Shown: positions 1 through 9,152 of the stretch, piece after piece | Layout of the letters: each line of letters starts with the position of its first letter | Position numbering within the stretch: position 1 is the stretch's first letter | Origin: Catenaria anguillulae PL171 | Taxonomy: Eukaryota > Blastocladiomycota > Blastocladiomycetes > Blastocladiales > Catenariaceae | Reading direction: 5' to 3' | Assembly (NCBI GenBank): GCA_002102555.1 | Contig: MCFL01000181.1 | Location: 1 to 49,506 of the forward strand | Length of the DNA: 49,506 nucleotides | Notes under the pieces: generated by a model | Told to the model about the DNA's origin: nothing | Database searches by the model: none | The model's input: the letters and a program-made list of their open reading frames with translations, nothing else | Made by a program: the position numbers and the translations under genes

Positions 1-210
1 GCCGTGGACCAACTGCACCCGCTGCTGTCGGATCTCATGTCGTCCATGAATGCGATTGGGCGCGAGTTTCAAGGCAAGGCCAAAATCAAGCATTGGCTGA
101 TTACGCTCAATCAGATGAAGGCGAGCGACATGTTGAGCGAGGAGCAGGCGAGGCAGTTGCATTTTGATTTGGAGAGTGCACATACCGAGTTTTACCGGAG
201 CTTGCAGTGA
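1..210 (+). CDS. VPS28: VPS28, ESCRT-I subunit (3' part only)
   Basis: The open frame enters from the left edge (no start codon in the window) and ends at TGA 208-210, giving the last 69 residues. The stretch is the C-terminal four-helix domain of Vps28: LHPLLSDLMSSMN, then WLITLNQMKASD, then SEEQARQLHFDLESAH and FYRSL at the very end, as in yeast and animal Vps28. In the known family this domain of the ESCRT-I complex binds ESCRT-II/Vps36 or other partners during sorting of ubiquitinated cargo at endosomes. Nothing looks damaged. The gene ends only 29 bp from the 3' end of the convergent Som1-like gene, so the two 3' UTRs probably overlap. Confidence 0.93.
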   Translation, partial: AVDQLHPLLSDLMSSMNAIGREFQGKAKIKHWLITLNQMKASDMLSEEQARQLHFDLESAHTEFYRSLQ

Positions 211-239
211 CAAGAGAGAATACAAACAAAAACTGCAAG

Positions 240-848
240 TTACAAGAGGGATGTTGGTTGGGTATTGTGTATGCACACGGTGGAGACAAAAAGGAGAGAA
301 TCCTGCTCACTCGACTCAGTCATGATCCTCGTCTTCATGGCTCGTTCGACTTCCGCCCCTCTCACGCCGCTGTTACTAGAACTGCCCGCACTTCTCCTCG
401 ACGCATCCCTGTCGCTTGGCTCCTCGCGCGCCTGTGCCTCGGCCTGCGACACCTTGTGGAACATGGGCGACCGATGCTTGACCTCGGCGACATCCGGATC
501 GATCCACGGCGATCGTGCGGGCGGGACAACGGGCCGGCCGAGCCGGTCATACTCTGGCGTGATTTCTACCGAGGGCATGCCCGGACACCGACGGAAAAGG
601 CGGACGAGTGGCACGCACACGACCTCGTTGCGGTGCATTTGGCACTGGTATTGAATGATTTCGTCGATTGGGCAGTCGGCTGAGGAGGATTTGGAAGAAC
701 TGGCTGTGGATGAAGGGACGCGGCGCGGAAGCACGGCAAAAGGGTGTGGTGGGTCGGCTTCATGGCGGGCATGCCTTGTCGACGGCAAGGGGTCGGCCGT
801 GGCATGTGGATTTTCGGACGAGGATGAGGTATTGCTGGCGGTTGTCAT
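240..848 (-). CDS. SOM1: Som1-like mitochondrial inner-membrane peptidase assembly protein
   Basis: Single-exon frame of 202 residues from ATG 848-846 to the stop at 240. I chose this ATG because an upstream in-frame extension would run into the neighbour's promoter. The core near residues 55-95 reads CPIDEIIQYQC, then VVCVPLVRLFRRCPG and VEITPEY. This Cys-patterned block (C-x8-C, then C-x9-C after a spacer) is the signature of the fungal Som1 family. Som1 is a small intermembrane-space protein needed with Imp1/Imp2 for the inner membrane peptidase. The flanks are serine-rich and low in complexity, so the protein is longer than yeast Som1 (about 74 aa). The last 40 residues are poorly convincing and a short 3' intron is possible. 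It faces CYC3 across a 158-bp divergent promoter. Confidence 0.68.
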   Translation of the reverse strand: MTTASNTSSSSENPHATADPLPSTRHARHEADPPHPFAVLPRRVPSSTASSSKSSSADCPIDEIIQYQCQMHRNEVVCVPLVRLFRRCPGMPSVEITPEYDRLGRPVVPPARSPWIDPDVAEVKHRSPMFHKVSQAEAQAREEPSDRDASRRSAGSSSNSGVRGAEVERAMKTRIMTESSEQDSLLFVSTVCIHNTQPTSLL

Positions 849-1006
849 TGTCGTACATCTTGTTGTATTGTGATTCAATGTTATTAATACGCTCAACTTG
901 TGAGATCCAGACTCGATCCGATCTTGACCGCCCAATGGACCCGAACTCTTCCGATGCGCTCATCACCGATATAGTCATTCATCCTCATTATTTGGCACAA
1001 TTCACC
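849..1006. promoter_or_regulatory. Shared divergent promoter of SOM1-like and CYC3
   Basis: Only 158 bp separate the two start codons (848 on minus, 1007 on plus). An AT-richer patch (TTATTAATA near 880-890) lies in the middle. Both products act in the mitochondrial intermembrane space, so a bidirectional promoter is an attractive inference. No specific factor site was recognised. Confidence 0.5.
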
Positions 1007-1996
1007 ATGGAAGCCGCTGCAAAATGCCCCATCGACCACGCGGCGCACGCCTCGGCCTCTGCGTCAGCGGCCACGGCTGCTGCCCCGCTTCCCACCGGTC
1101 ATCCACCCAGTGCTGCCAGTGGGGCCGGTCCTGACTCCACCTCGGCGGCCTCCAAGTGCCCCGTGGACCATTCAAAGATTGACAAGTCATCGCACCCATT
1201 CTTCCATCCTCCCACAACTTCCCCCTCTTCTTCGCCCGACGAATCCGCCGCAAAATGCCCTGTCGACCACTCCAAAATCGACAAGGCATCTCACCCGTTC
1301 TACCAAACCCCGTCGGCGGCCGCCACTCCCCCGTCTGCACCTGCTCCGACCTCGCGGCCGCCCTCGGGCCCCGCCGGCTCGCACGATTCCGCTACGCTCG
1401 ACCTGCGCAACTACCTTCCGTACGACCTTGGCCACCAGCCAAAACACCCCGACCAAGCCATAGACCTGCCCGTCGAGCGCGAACTGTCGTCCATCCCGCG
1501 CGCTGGCCAAGACGCAAAGGATGGCGAGGTGTGGGTGTACCCGTCCCAACAAATGTTCTTCAACGCCATGAAACGCAAAAACTGGGATGCCAAGGAGACC
1601 GACATGCAAGTTGTTGTCCCGATCCACAATGCCGTCAATGAAATGGCCTGGAAACGCATCTTGGAGTGGGAGGCCGTGGCCAATCCGCAACCCGAATGCA
1701 CGCCCAAACTGTCGCGGTTCCAGGGCCGCCCGGGCGACTTGACGCCGCGCGCTTGGTTCAAGTCAACGTTTCTTGGGTACACAAAACCCTTTGATCGTCA
1801 CGATTGGTCGGTCGACAGGTGTGGCACGTCGGTCAATTATGTCATTGATTTTTACTCGGGCAAGTTGCCCGCCGGTGCACACCAAGGGCCGGGCGCGCCC
1901 GTTGTGTCGTTTTATTTGGACGTCAGGCCAAAGCTCGATACCTTGGAGGGCGTCAAGTTGAGGGTACAGCGGTTTTGGAGTGACTTGTTCAACTAG
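1007..1996 (+). CDS. CYC3: Cytochrome c heme lyase (holocytochrome c synthase)
   Basis: Intronless, 329 residues, ATG at 1007. It attaches heme covalently to apocytochrome c in the mitochondrial intermembrane space. The N-terminal third carries three Cys-Pro heme-regulatory-type motifs: KCPIDH once and KCPVDHSKIDK twice, the latter followed each time by SHPF. The catalytic core has the family blocks VYPSQQMFFNAMKRKNWD, then PIHNAVNEMAWKRILEWE (containing the heme-ligating His), KLSRFQGRPGDLTPRAW, FDRHDWSVDRCG and VNYVIDFYSG. The duplicated CPVDH unit is separated by a Ser/Pro linker and looks like an internal duplication. A longer in-frame extension upstream overlaps the SOM1-like gene and was discarded. 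The start fits the family, which begins with CPV motifs close to the N terminus. Confidence 0.95.
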   Translation: MEAAAKCPIDHAAHASASASAATAAAPLPTGHPPSAASGAGPDSTSAASKCPVDHSKIDKSSHPFFHPPTTSPSSSPDESAAKCPVDHSKIDKASHPFYQTPSAAATPPSAPAPTSRPPSGPAGSHDSATLDLRNYLPYDLGHQPKHPDQAIDLPVERELSSIPRAGQDAKDGEVWVYPSQQMFFNAMKRKNWDAKETDMQVVVPIHNAVNEMAWKRILEWEAVANPQPECTPKLSRFQGRPGDLTPRAWFKSTFLGYTKPFDRHDWSVDRCGTSVNYVIDFYSGKLPAGAHQGPGAPVVSFYLDVRPKLDTLEGVKLRVQRFWSDLFN

Positions 1997-2316
1997 GTCC
2001 TTGCGTTTGTATTTGTTTATTAGATGCCAAAATGTTTTGTTACTCGTCGATGCACTATGGATAACTTGCTGACTGTCTTGCCGTCTTCCGTTGTTTTGCA
2101 AAAGGACAGCTATGTGTATTGAGTACAGGAGACGGAACAAGCATTTGGGATGACAGAAGTTGGAAACATTGAGAGACGTAAAAATTGGAATCGATCGATC
2201 GAGACGCGATGATGGACGAGAGAGACAGTGGGAGATGTTACGGAAAGCATGAAAGAAATATGAGAATGGACAAGCTAGGCGGAGAAAAGAAAGCGTCAAG
2301 ATGAGCAGTCAACAGC

Positions 2317-5300
2317 TTACCGCGAGCCGTATCCCTGATACTGATGTTGGTGCTGCTGTCGTTCACCCCGGCTGGGTGGCAGCACGTGCGTTGTCAATGC
2401 ACCTTGCTGTTGCTGCTGCTGCTGCGGATACCCACCGTATTGTGGTTGCTGTTGCTGCTGCTGCGGATACCCACCGTATTGTGGTTGCTGTTGCGGCGGG
2501 GTATGCCGCCTTTGCTGCTGGGGATAGCCTGGCGACTGCGGACCAACGGGTGCGCCATTCCGACCAGCGCTCCAGTTTTGCATCGGTGACGGGCTCCGCA
2601 GCATGGGCTGTGTGGGGGTAGCCTGAGGCGACGGATGCTGTTGTCCATGGCCGCCATGTTGCTGGTGGTACGTCGGTTGCGGGGCCGCGGGCGACGCATA
2701 CCCTGGCGGCGAGTGGCGACGGCTGCCGGCCGATGCACCCGTGGGTTGCATTTCCACTTGGTCAATGTGCCGCGGGCCAGAGCCTTGCGGTGACGAGGTC
2801 GATTGGTGGAATTGCTGGGGCTGCTGTTGCTGGTAGTAGGCCGCATTGGTTGTGACAGTGGTCGATTGCGTCGAGTACTGCTGGTAGCTGCCGGTCGAAT
2901 GGTGCGAGACGCCCGTCGAGTGCTGCTGCACAGCGTACTGCTGCTGTTGCGTGCGGTACTGTTGCTGCTGATGCTGGTGCTGGGCCGGCGGAACGTTGCC
3001 GTATGCATGCTGGGGCGGACCCATGTTCAACGGCGACGGTGGGCGCTGCATGTTTGGATTGGCCAGCGGCGAAGGCTTGTAGTACTGATGGTTTTCGAGA
3101 GTCTGCTTGTTGAGCATGGGCGATGCTGGGCGGTTGGCCATGGGCGACATGAGCGGCGACGACGGGCCGGGTTCAGCTGCAGGCGGCAGGTGACGCTGGT
3201 GCGCGTGCCCGCCGAATGCCGACGACAACGATTCAGCCGATTGCCTGTTGCTCGGAGCCTTGTACGTAATGGACAGTTCCGGGAAGTAAGGCTCGAGCAA
3301 GTGTTCCACACGTGGGTCGACCAGCGGCAAGATGAGGTGCTCAATGAGCGCCGGGTGCAAGTACTTATCGCGACGACCGGATGCGCGCGCTTCGGCGTCA
3401 CGGCGGAGGGCCTCTGGATCGTAGGGACCGTGCGCCGGGTCAAAGTACATGGCAGCGTGCAAGTGCGAGTTATAGATGTGGCGCGAGATGAAGATGGATG
3501 AAATGAAGAGTACGCCCATTGCGACAGCTTGTGGATAGATTTGGTTGATGAGGAGCACAGCAATGAAGAGACCCTGGGCCGAGAGGACAGACGCAGCGAC
3601 GCGCTTGTACATGGTCGGGTAGAAATCACCGGCCGAGTCAGAGCCCTTGCCGAAAATGTACATGAGCTCCCACTTGTAGATGATGGTGGCGAAGACGAAG
3701 AAGAAGGGCGAGATCAAGAGGATCAAGGGCTGGATGAGCGCGTAGACCATCGAGATGAAGAACCAGAACAAGAGGACGCCGCCCAGAGCATCTGCAAAAC
3801 GTGACGATGGGACCTGTCAGGACCACAAATGTGGAAAAGGAACTGTGGAAAGAGAAAAGAGCCGAACCATATTCGAACGCAGGTGGGGCATTAATCATCA
3901 TTGCCTCGCGCGGAGTCAACTTGTAAAACGACTTCTTGAACCACGTAAGCAAAAGGACGGCCGCGCGAACAAGCTCAATGTGAATGAAGCCGGTGCCGTT
4001 GAGCACCCACCCGAGCCAGAACGACGATTTGCGAATGAACGCATCAATGGCGCCCTTGGCAATCCCGTAAAGCACCTGCAAGACGGAAAGCGTCACGGCG
4101 CCAGCGTTGGGGCCTTTGACGGATTCGGTGATGTTTGTCACGTCGGAAAGGAGTTGCTGGATGTACGAGGAAATGGTCAAGAGCAAAAAGAAGCCAATCA
4201 CGTAGAACAGGAACACCTTGCGGATAGTGTCCTTTGTGCGGAGGGCGAGGGTGTAGGCTCCTTGGTAGTCGGACACCTTGCGGAAAAGAATGGGAGCGAA
4301 GAACAGGAAACCGTTGTAGCTGCGCCAACAGAAAACGAGTTCAAGTATGAGATACTATGCAAAAACGATAGGAACAAGAAGTAGGAGGAACGTACAGCAT
4401 GGGCGGAATGAACGACTTCATGAAGGTCACGAGCTTTGGCCGTTTGAACAAAAACAAACCCAAATCTGGCCACACCTTGAATAGGGTGATGGGATCCGTC
4501 AACGGCAAAATGGCGTTCAGCAAAAAGAGCCACCCAAAGCACACGCCCAGCACAAACAGGTTGCCGAACCGGCGCATGCGCTGCTGCGAAGACGGCTCAC
4601 TACCGAGATTGCGCCAAATCAAATCCGAAGGACGCGGCGCCGGTTGAATCCGCAGACTTCCCGCGGCCTTGCCCTTGAGCTGTTCCACAACCTCGTGGCA
4701 CTCTTCAGGAAACTCAAACTCGACGAACCCAGCGTGAATGGCCTTGGCTTCGCACCCGTTGCGGCGCATGTCGTAGATCTGCGCGTCGAGCGCCTTGATC
4801 TTTTCGCAAAGCTTGATGGCTTCCGGTGGCAGTTGCACATTGGGCAGGGCGAGGTTGGACGCAGAGTCTGGGTGGTGGTTCTTGAGCGCTTCTGAAAAGG
4901 TGTCGCTGACCACATCCTCGAGTTGGATAATGTACTTTTCACGCTTTTCGACAGCGTCTTGCAGCGTTGAGACTTTGAGACCCACCGTGGCAGACGTGAA
5001 ATGCTTGACATTGACTTCATACATGGCTTCGGCGAGCGCTTGATTGTCGAGCATGGACGTTTTGAGGTTGGTCACAAGAATGGTGCGTGCGTGGATGGCG
5101 TTGTAGTAAGCCGAGGAACGGAAGTAAGCTTGCCGGATATCGACGAAATCATCCCAAAGCGAGTTAAAGACGTAAAAGACGGAGCCGGTGAGGATGAAAC
5201 CCATGACGACATGACCCTGTTCCGTGACATTGTGTTGCAAGATGGCGTCAGGTGATGGAACCAAGACGGCAGAGGAGAAGAAGAAGACGCACCCAGAGAA

Positions 5301-5974
5301 AACTCGGATCAAACGTGATGGCCTGGTTCACATCCCAATCCGAAATCTTGCTGCCTCGCCCTTGAGTTTGGGGCAGCTTCCTGAATCCCATGGTCAACGA
5401 CAGCGAGTTGAGCAACATGGTCACAATGCCCGTGACCACCATAATGCATGCAATCTTGACAAACGAGTAGCACACTTTGATGAAAATGGTGGCATCGATT
5501 CCGAGCGATTCGAGCAACTCCTTTTCGGTGGTGCGATACACAACCATGAACCATCCAAAGAGCGACTTGGACACTTCGGGAAGCTTTTCGGGTACTTTGG
5601 AGTCGTGGAAGAACTGGTGCAGTCCCCTTCGAGCAAACGAGCGCTGAAGGACTTTGTTGGGTTCGTACACGGTTGGGTTCAATGGGCGCATAAAGCAAAA
5701 GAAGGCGACGGCTGCGGCTCCAATAGTCATGGTCGCTGTTGGACACAACATGGGGTGAGCTCATTCTCCTGAAAAAATGAAAAGCTGTAGGAAAAAAAAA
5801 GAAGCGTAACGAAACGTACTAAGGAGCTGGAAAGCGAGGCCGTCCAAATCTTGGAAGGCTGTGGGATAAAGGAACAGGCAGCAGGTCACATCAGGTCAAT
5901 TTCGTAACAGCTTTAGGGACAAGGAATGACAGTAGGAACACACCCTCTTTGGGAGCAACGCCTGAGTCGGCCAT
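2317..5974 (-). CDS. CSC1: CSC1/OSCA-type stress-gated cation channel
   Basis: Six exons: 5974-5944, 5858-5820, 5735-5290, 5216-4396, 4319-3868, 3791-2317. All phases close, giving 1,087 residues from MADSGVAPKE. The order is the Csc1/Phm7 plan: three N-terminal membrane helices (about 25-40, 110-140, 175-195), a long cytosolic PHM7-type domain (about 196-375, with FVEFEFPEECHEVVEQL), then the RSN1 7-TM channel block. That block includes LYNGFLFFAPILFRKVSDYQ, SFYKLTPREAMMINAPPAFEY and FWFFISMVYALIQPL. The family forms osmosensitive, calcium-permeable channels in the plasma or internal membranes. Yeast Csc1 is about 780 residues; the excess is a C-terminal tail of some 290 residues rich in Q, P, S, H and G. 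The stop codon lies within GGTAAGC, which also resembles a splice donor, so a further short 3' exon cannot be excluded. Confidence 0.92.
2405..2505. repeat. 39-bp tandem repeat and CAG/CTG-type tracts in the CSC1 tail
   Basis: Two near-identical copies of a 39-bp unit (CGGATACCCACC... at about 2425 and again at 2464), flanked by CTG runs. On the coding (minus) strand they encode PQYGGYP separated by runs of 6-7 Gln. The unit is an exact multiple of three, so copy number can change without breaking the frame. Confidence 0.85.
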
Positions 5975-6578
5975 GGTGGAAGGTGAATGATGGGTTTACG
6001 GCCAGCGAAGTCGAGTAGATAAGTGAGAGGTATCGAGTGTCTTTGGTATTTTATTGGGTCGAGAACATGGAGCAACGTTGTGTCGGTCCGGAGGCAGGAC
6101 GGAGGCGGGCGACGGCCGGAAAGGTGGCGGCCTCAAAGGGACGACTGCGGGCTCAGGCGGCGACAAAGGCGAGGGTATGGGCGTCAAGTGCACAGAATGG
6201 AATGCATAGAATGGCAGCTGTCAAACGGAATGCTACTAGTCGGATTTACTTGCTCTGCTATCCATGGGGGTCTGCGCAAATGGCAAGAGAAGCAGCTGCA
6301 GAAAATCATTCTTGCTTGGCTGCGGAGTGGTGCTCTGCCGAGCCGTGCCTGAGGGTCGTCAAGTCAAATCGGGGTGCGTCCCTGGGTTGGGCTGGTGATT
6401 ACGCCAGTGACCACATACGCGTCGTGAAGAAACTCCCACATTGGGACTCTCAATTAAATACAAGTCTTGGCCTGTTCCCAGGTGGCAGTGGGGACGTGAG
6501 GAAGTATTTTGCAAGCAATGTCATGTGTACAAGTAATTGTATAATACAAGGGAACGAAAGGGGACGACAGACAATCTC
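5975..6578. other. Intergenic: CSC1 upstream region and NIFK-like 3' flank
   Basis: About 600 bp without a supported gene, between two genes on the minus strand. It should contain the CSC1 promoter (right of 5974) and the 3' UTR and terminator of the NIFK-like gene. A long plus-strand open frame crosses it, but it is antisense to the NIFK-like gene and has compositionally biased sequence with no recognisable domain. I see no TATA box, repeat or RNA gene. Confidence 0.5.
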
Positions 6579-6588
6579 TCAACGCCAA

Positions 6589-7973
6589 TCACCGCCGAGC
6601 CTTCTTGACGGTCTTCTGCCCGCTGCTTGCTTGGCAGGACTGGGCTTTGCTGCTGGTGCAGCCCCTGCCGACTTGGCCTTCTTGTTGGCCGCTGCCGCTG
6701 GTGCCTCGACCTCTTCGGCGTCGGCCGAGGGGGCCTTGCGCTTGCCCTTCTTGCTCGGTTTCTCGAGCGCGGGCTCCTCCACAACTGGCGCCTTCTTGGC
6801 CGCCTCCTTGGCCTTCTTAGCCGGCTTCTCCTCGACCACCGGCGCCGGTGCGGGCGCAGACGGCGCAGGAGCAGGAGCAGCACCTTCAACGAGCCCGGCC
6901 TCGGCCGCCAACGCCGCAAACGAAATGTCGTTGAAATCATAGTCGATACCCATGGCCTTGATCTTGGCCACGCGTGCCTTCTCTTGCGCAATGAGGTTTT
7001 TGACCGTCTTGACGACGGCCTCACGCGACTTGGGACATTGATAGACTTCATCTCCTTGGCAACCAAGTTGGCGGGGCGGAACTTGCGGTTGGCACCCTTG
7101 AAGAGCTCCGGGTGCACTTGCGAGTGAGGAAGGCGCTTGCACACGAGGACTTGACCAAACATGAGGTAGCCGTTCATGGTGGACGCAACAACATCGGCAA
7201 CGTCGCCATCCTTGAACTCGACAAAAGCATAGTGCTTGGACTTGCCGGTCTGGATCAATGCAAAAGATAACGTGGTTGGAAAGGTGAGACGTTGTTCAAA
7301 GCAACCGTGCTGTGAGAGCAAAGAAAGAAAGCATGAGCAACTTACCTTCTTGTTGCGAGACAAGCGAAGGCGAGTGACAGTGCCGAATTGGGTAAAGTAT
7401 TGGCGCATTTCGTCCTCGTAGAAACCGTGCGGAATGCGACCGAGGTAAACAACACCACGCGAAGCAGGCGTGGGCATGACGGTGGCTTTGGCCTTGTCCT
7501 GCACAATCACAATATTCAACGCATTAGTCTCCCAATCCCTTCGTCAATAGAGCGAGAAAGGTCAAGGTCCGCACCTCCTCAGAAACCTCCTCAAACACGG
7601 TGATCTCGTCCTCAGCATCGTTCAAATCTGCCTTCTCGGGCACCTCCACACCAGCATTCTCGTCGTCCTCATCCTCATCGTCGCTCGACACATCGCCATT
7701 GACATGGATTTCCGTCTCGGACTCTGAGTCATCATCTTGGCCGTCAATTTCCATCTCGTCCTCCTCTTGAGCGCGACGCAACCGGTTCAATTCCGAGTCA
7801 ATCGCATCGTCGCGTGCCAGCTTTCCCAGGGGCTTCTTGGAGCCGGTCTTGACCGCCTTGACTTGCTTGAGGAGGGCAGTCTTGCGGCGGGTTTCCGTGC
7901 GGGTAGCACGTGGGGTCTTGTTTGAGGTGGATTTGCCAGAGGCGGCGGCGGCGGAGGACTTGGTGCGAGCCAT
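6589..7973 (-). CDS. NOP15: NOP15/NIFK-like nucleolar RRM protein (frame change inside)
   Basis: Exons 7973-7575, 7498-7346 and 7249 to about 6589. The product of roughly 400 residues starts MARTKSSAAAA. It has an acidic N-terminal segment (DDEDEDDE region), one RRM spanning exons 2-3 (RNP2 VVYLGRIP, RNP1 KHYAFVEF) and the post-RRM NIFK/Nop15 helix ending MGIDYDF, followed by an Ala/Lys/Pro-rich tail. The family binds pre-60S rRNA (ITS2 region) in the nucleolus. The frame shifts after KEMKSIN. Adding one C to the CCC run at 7032-7034 (minus-strand reading) restores continuity into PKSREAVVKTV. A second possible shift at the GGG run 6619-6621 would give a basic end TVKKARR with stop at 6589. 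Without it the frame ends at 6579. Both sit in homopolymers, so a sequence error is likelier than mutation. Confidence 0.82.
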
Positions 7974-8313
7974 TGTTTCGAATCCGATGAGAGGCGATGA
8001 CGATTCGGTGGTTGTTTGGGACAGATCTGGCCGGCTGGAGCTGGGTTGCAATTGGGCTGGACGGTAGCCGATAAGTTACATGGAATTGCTGCTACACGAT
8101 CAAGTCGAAATCAGCTGGGCTTTGGTTCTGGCGGACTCGTGGTTGGTTGATGGTTGGCCAAGGGAATTGGGAACGCGCGACGGGTGCGCATTTCATAACA
8201 CGTGATCTCGTGTGATGTGCACCCAGGTGTGCTCATCATGCCCGTTCCGGCAACTTCATCGTCCATGTCCAGGAGAGAATGTGAAATGTCGACGACAACA
8301 AACAAACGCAATC
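7974..8313. promoter_or_regulatory. Divergent promoter region, NIFK-like / MED11
   Basis: 340 bp between two divergent start codons. No TATA-like element close to either start. No other feature recognised. Confidence 0.4.
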
Positions 8314-8908
8314 ATGAATACCCACAATCCACATGTTCCTCCGCAATCAATCGTGCCGCCCGCGAGCGACACAGCCACCCACGCCGAGCGTGCTGCGGCC
8401 GACCTGGACACTCCCACTTGGCTACATGACCTGCTCACCGCCGAGCATGCAACCGTCAATGTCCTTCACGCAGCGTCCGAAGCCATGCACTTGTTGGCAA
8501 CAACACCTGCCCCAATCGAAGTCGATCCGACCGGCGACGAAGAGACGGCTGATGCGCACATTACGAAAATTAATGAGGCCACAGACAAGTTTTTGGCCAA
8601 TTTGAATGTGCGTGCTCCTGATCCCTTCTGGTGCGGTTGTCTCCAGTCATACTCACCTTGTGTCCTTGAACGGATGATCACCCGTTCTCGACCAACAGAT
8701 TGTCCAACGCAACATGCGCAAGTCGATGCGACTTCTCTCAAGCGAAGGACTCTCGGATGTAGTTCCACCGTTCGAGAGCAACCTGTACGCGGAGGAGCGG
8801 CAGCTGGAAATGTCTACGCGAGCGGTGGACGTTTTGCTCGCCAAAATCGAGGCCATGAAGAGCCGCATGGATCACGCTGGGACCGGAAACGACTCGAATA
8901 TCCAGTAG
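8314..8908 (+). CDS. MED11: Mediator head-module subunit MED11 (probable)
   Basis: Two exons, 8314-8607 and 8699-8908 (donor GTGCGT, acceptor CAACAG), giving 167 residues. After about 35 disordered residues, the body is helical and matches the Med11 layout. A first helix (WLHDLLTAEHATVNVLHAAS) corresponds to the RLRALEDIEREIGAILQNAG-type helix. Then come FLANLNIVQRNMRKSMRLL (the 'lR..IryL' helix) and a final FESNLYAEERQLEMSTRAVD with LLAKIE, matching the Y....d...A..R...a pattern. In the known complex Med11 pairs with Med22 and contacts Med17 in the head module. The identification rests on pattern and length (family usually 115-180 aa), not on strong identity. The gene is followed by a C-rich tract. 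Confidence 0.62.
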
Positions 8909-8936
8909 TGGCTGGGTCCTTGTTGTATCTTTCAAC

Positions 8937-8965
8937 CCCCCCACCCCCCCCCCCCACCCCACCAT
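8937..8965. repeat. C-rich homopolymer tract 3' of MED11
   Basis: Nearly uninterrupted cytosines broken by single A bases, about 30 bp after the MED11 stop. Such tracts are prone to length error in the assembly. Confidence 0.8.
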
Positions 8966-9152
8966 TCAAGCAACCGTCAACCAATACACGCGATACCCCT
9001 TGTGACCAACTCTTCTCGTATGCAAAGGTCAGATACCGATTCTAATTGAGAAAGTGAAGATGAGCGGCCCACATTCAAACTACACACAAACTGACGGGCC
9101 TGCCTCGCCAACCACAACTTGCAAGCAAGCGCCACCATCCATCACCAATGCG

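Noticed and set aside
668-1006. Upstream in-frame extension of CYC3
   Set aside because: It overlaps the oppositely oriented SOM1-like gene. Family members begin near the CPV motifs, as the ATG at 1007 does.
6037-6942. A 301-codon plus-strand open frame
   Set aside because: It is antisense to the NIFK-like last exon. Its apparent Ala/Gly/Ser composition is the complement of the Lys/Ala/Pro tail there, and it has no domain.
8212-8313. Upstream extension of MED11
   Set aside because: It lies in the divergent promoter and adds Cys-rich sequence not seen in the family; the ATG at 8314 gives the usual length.
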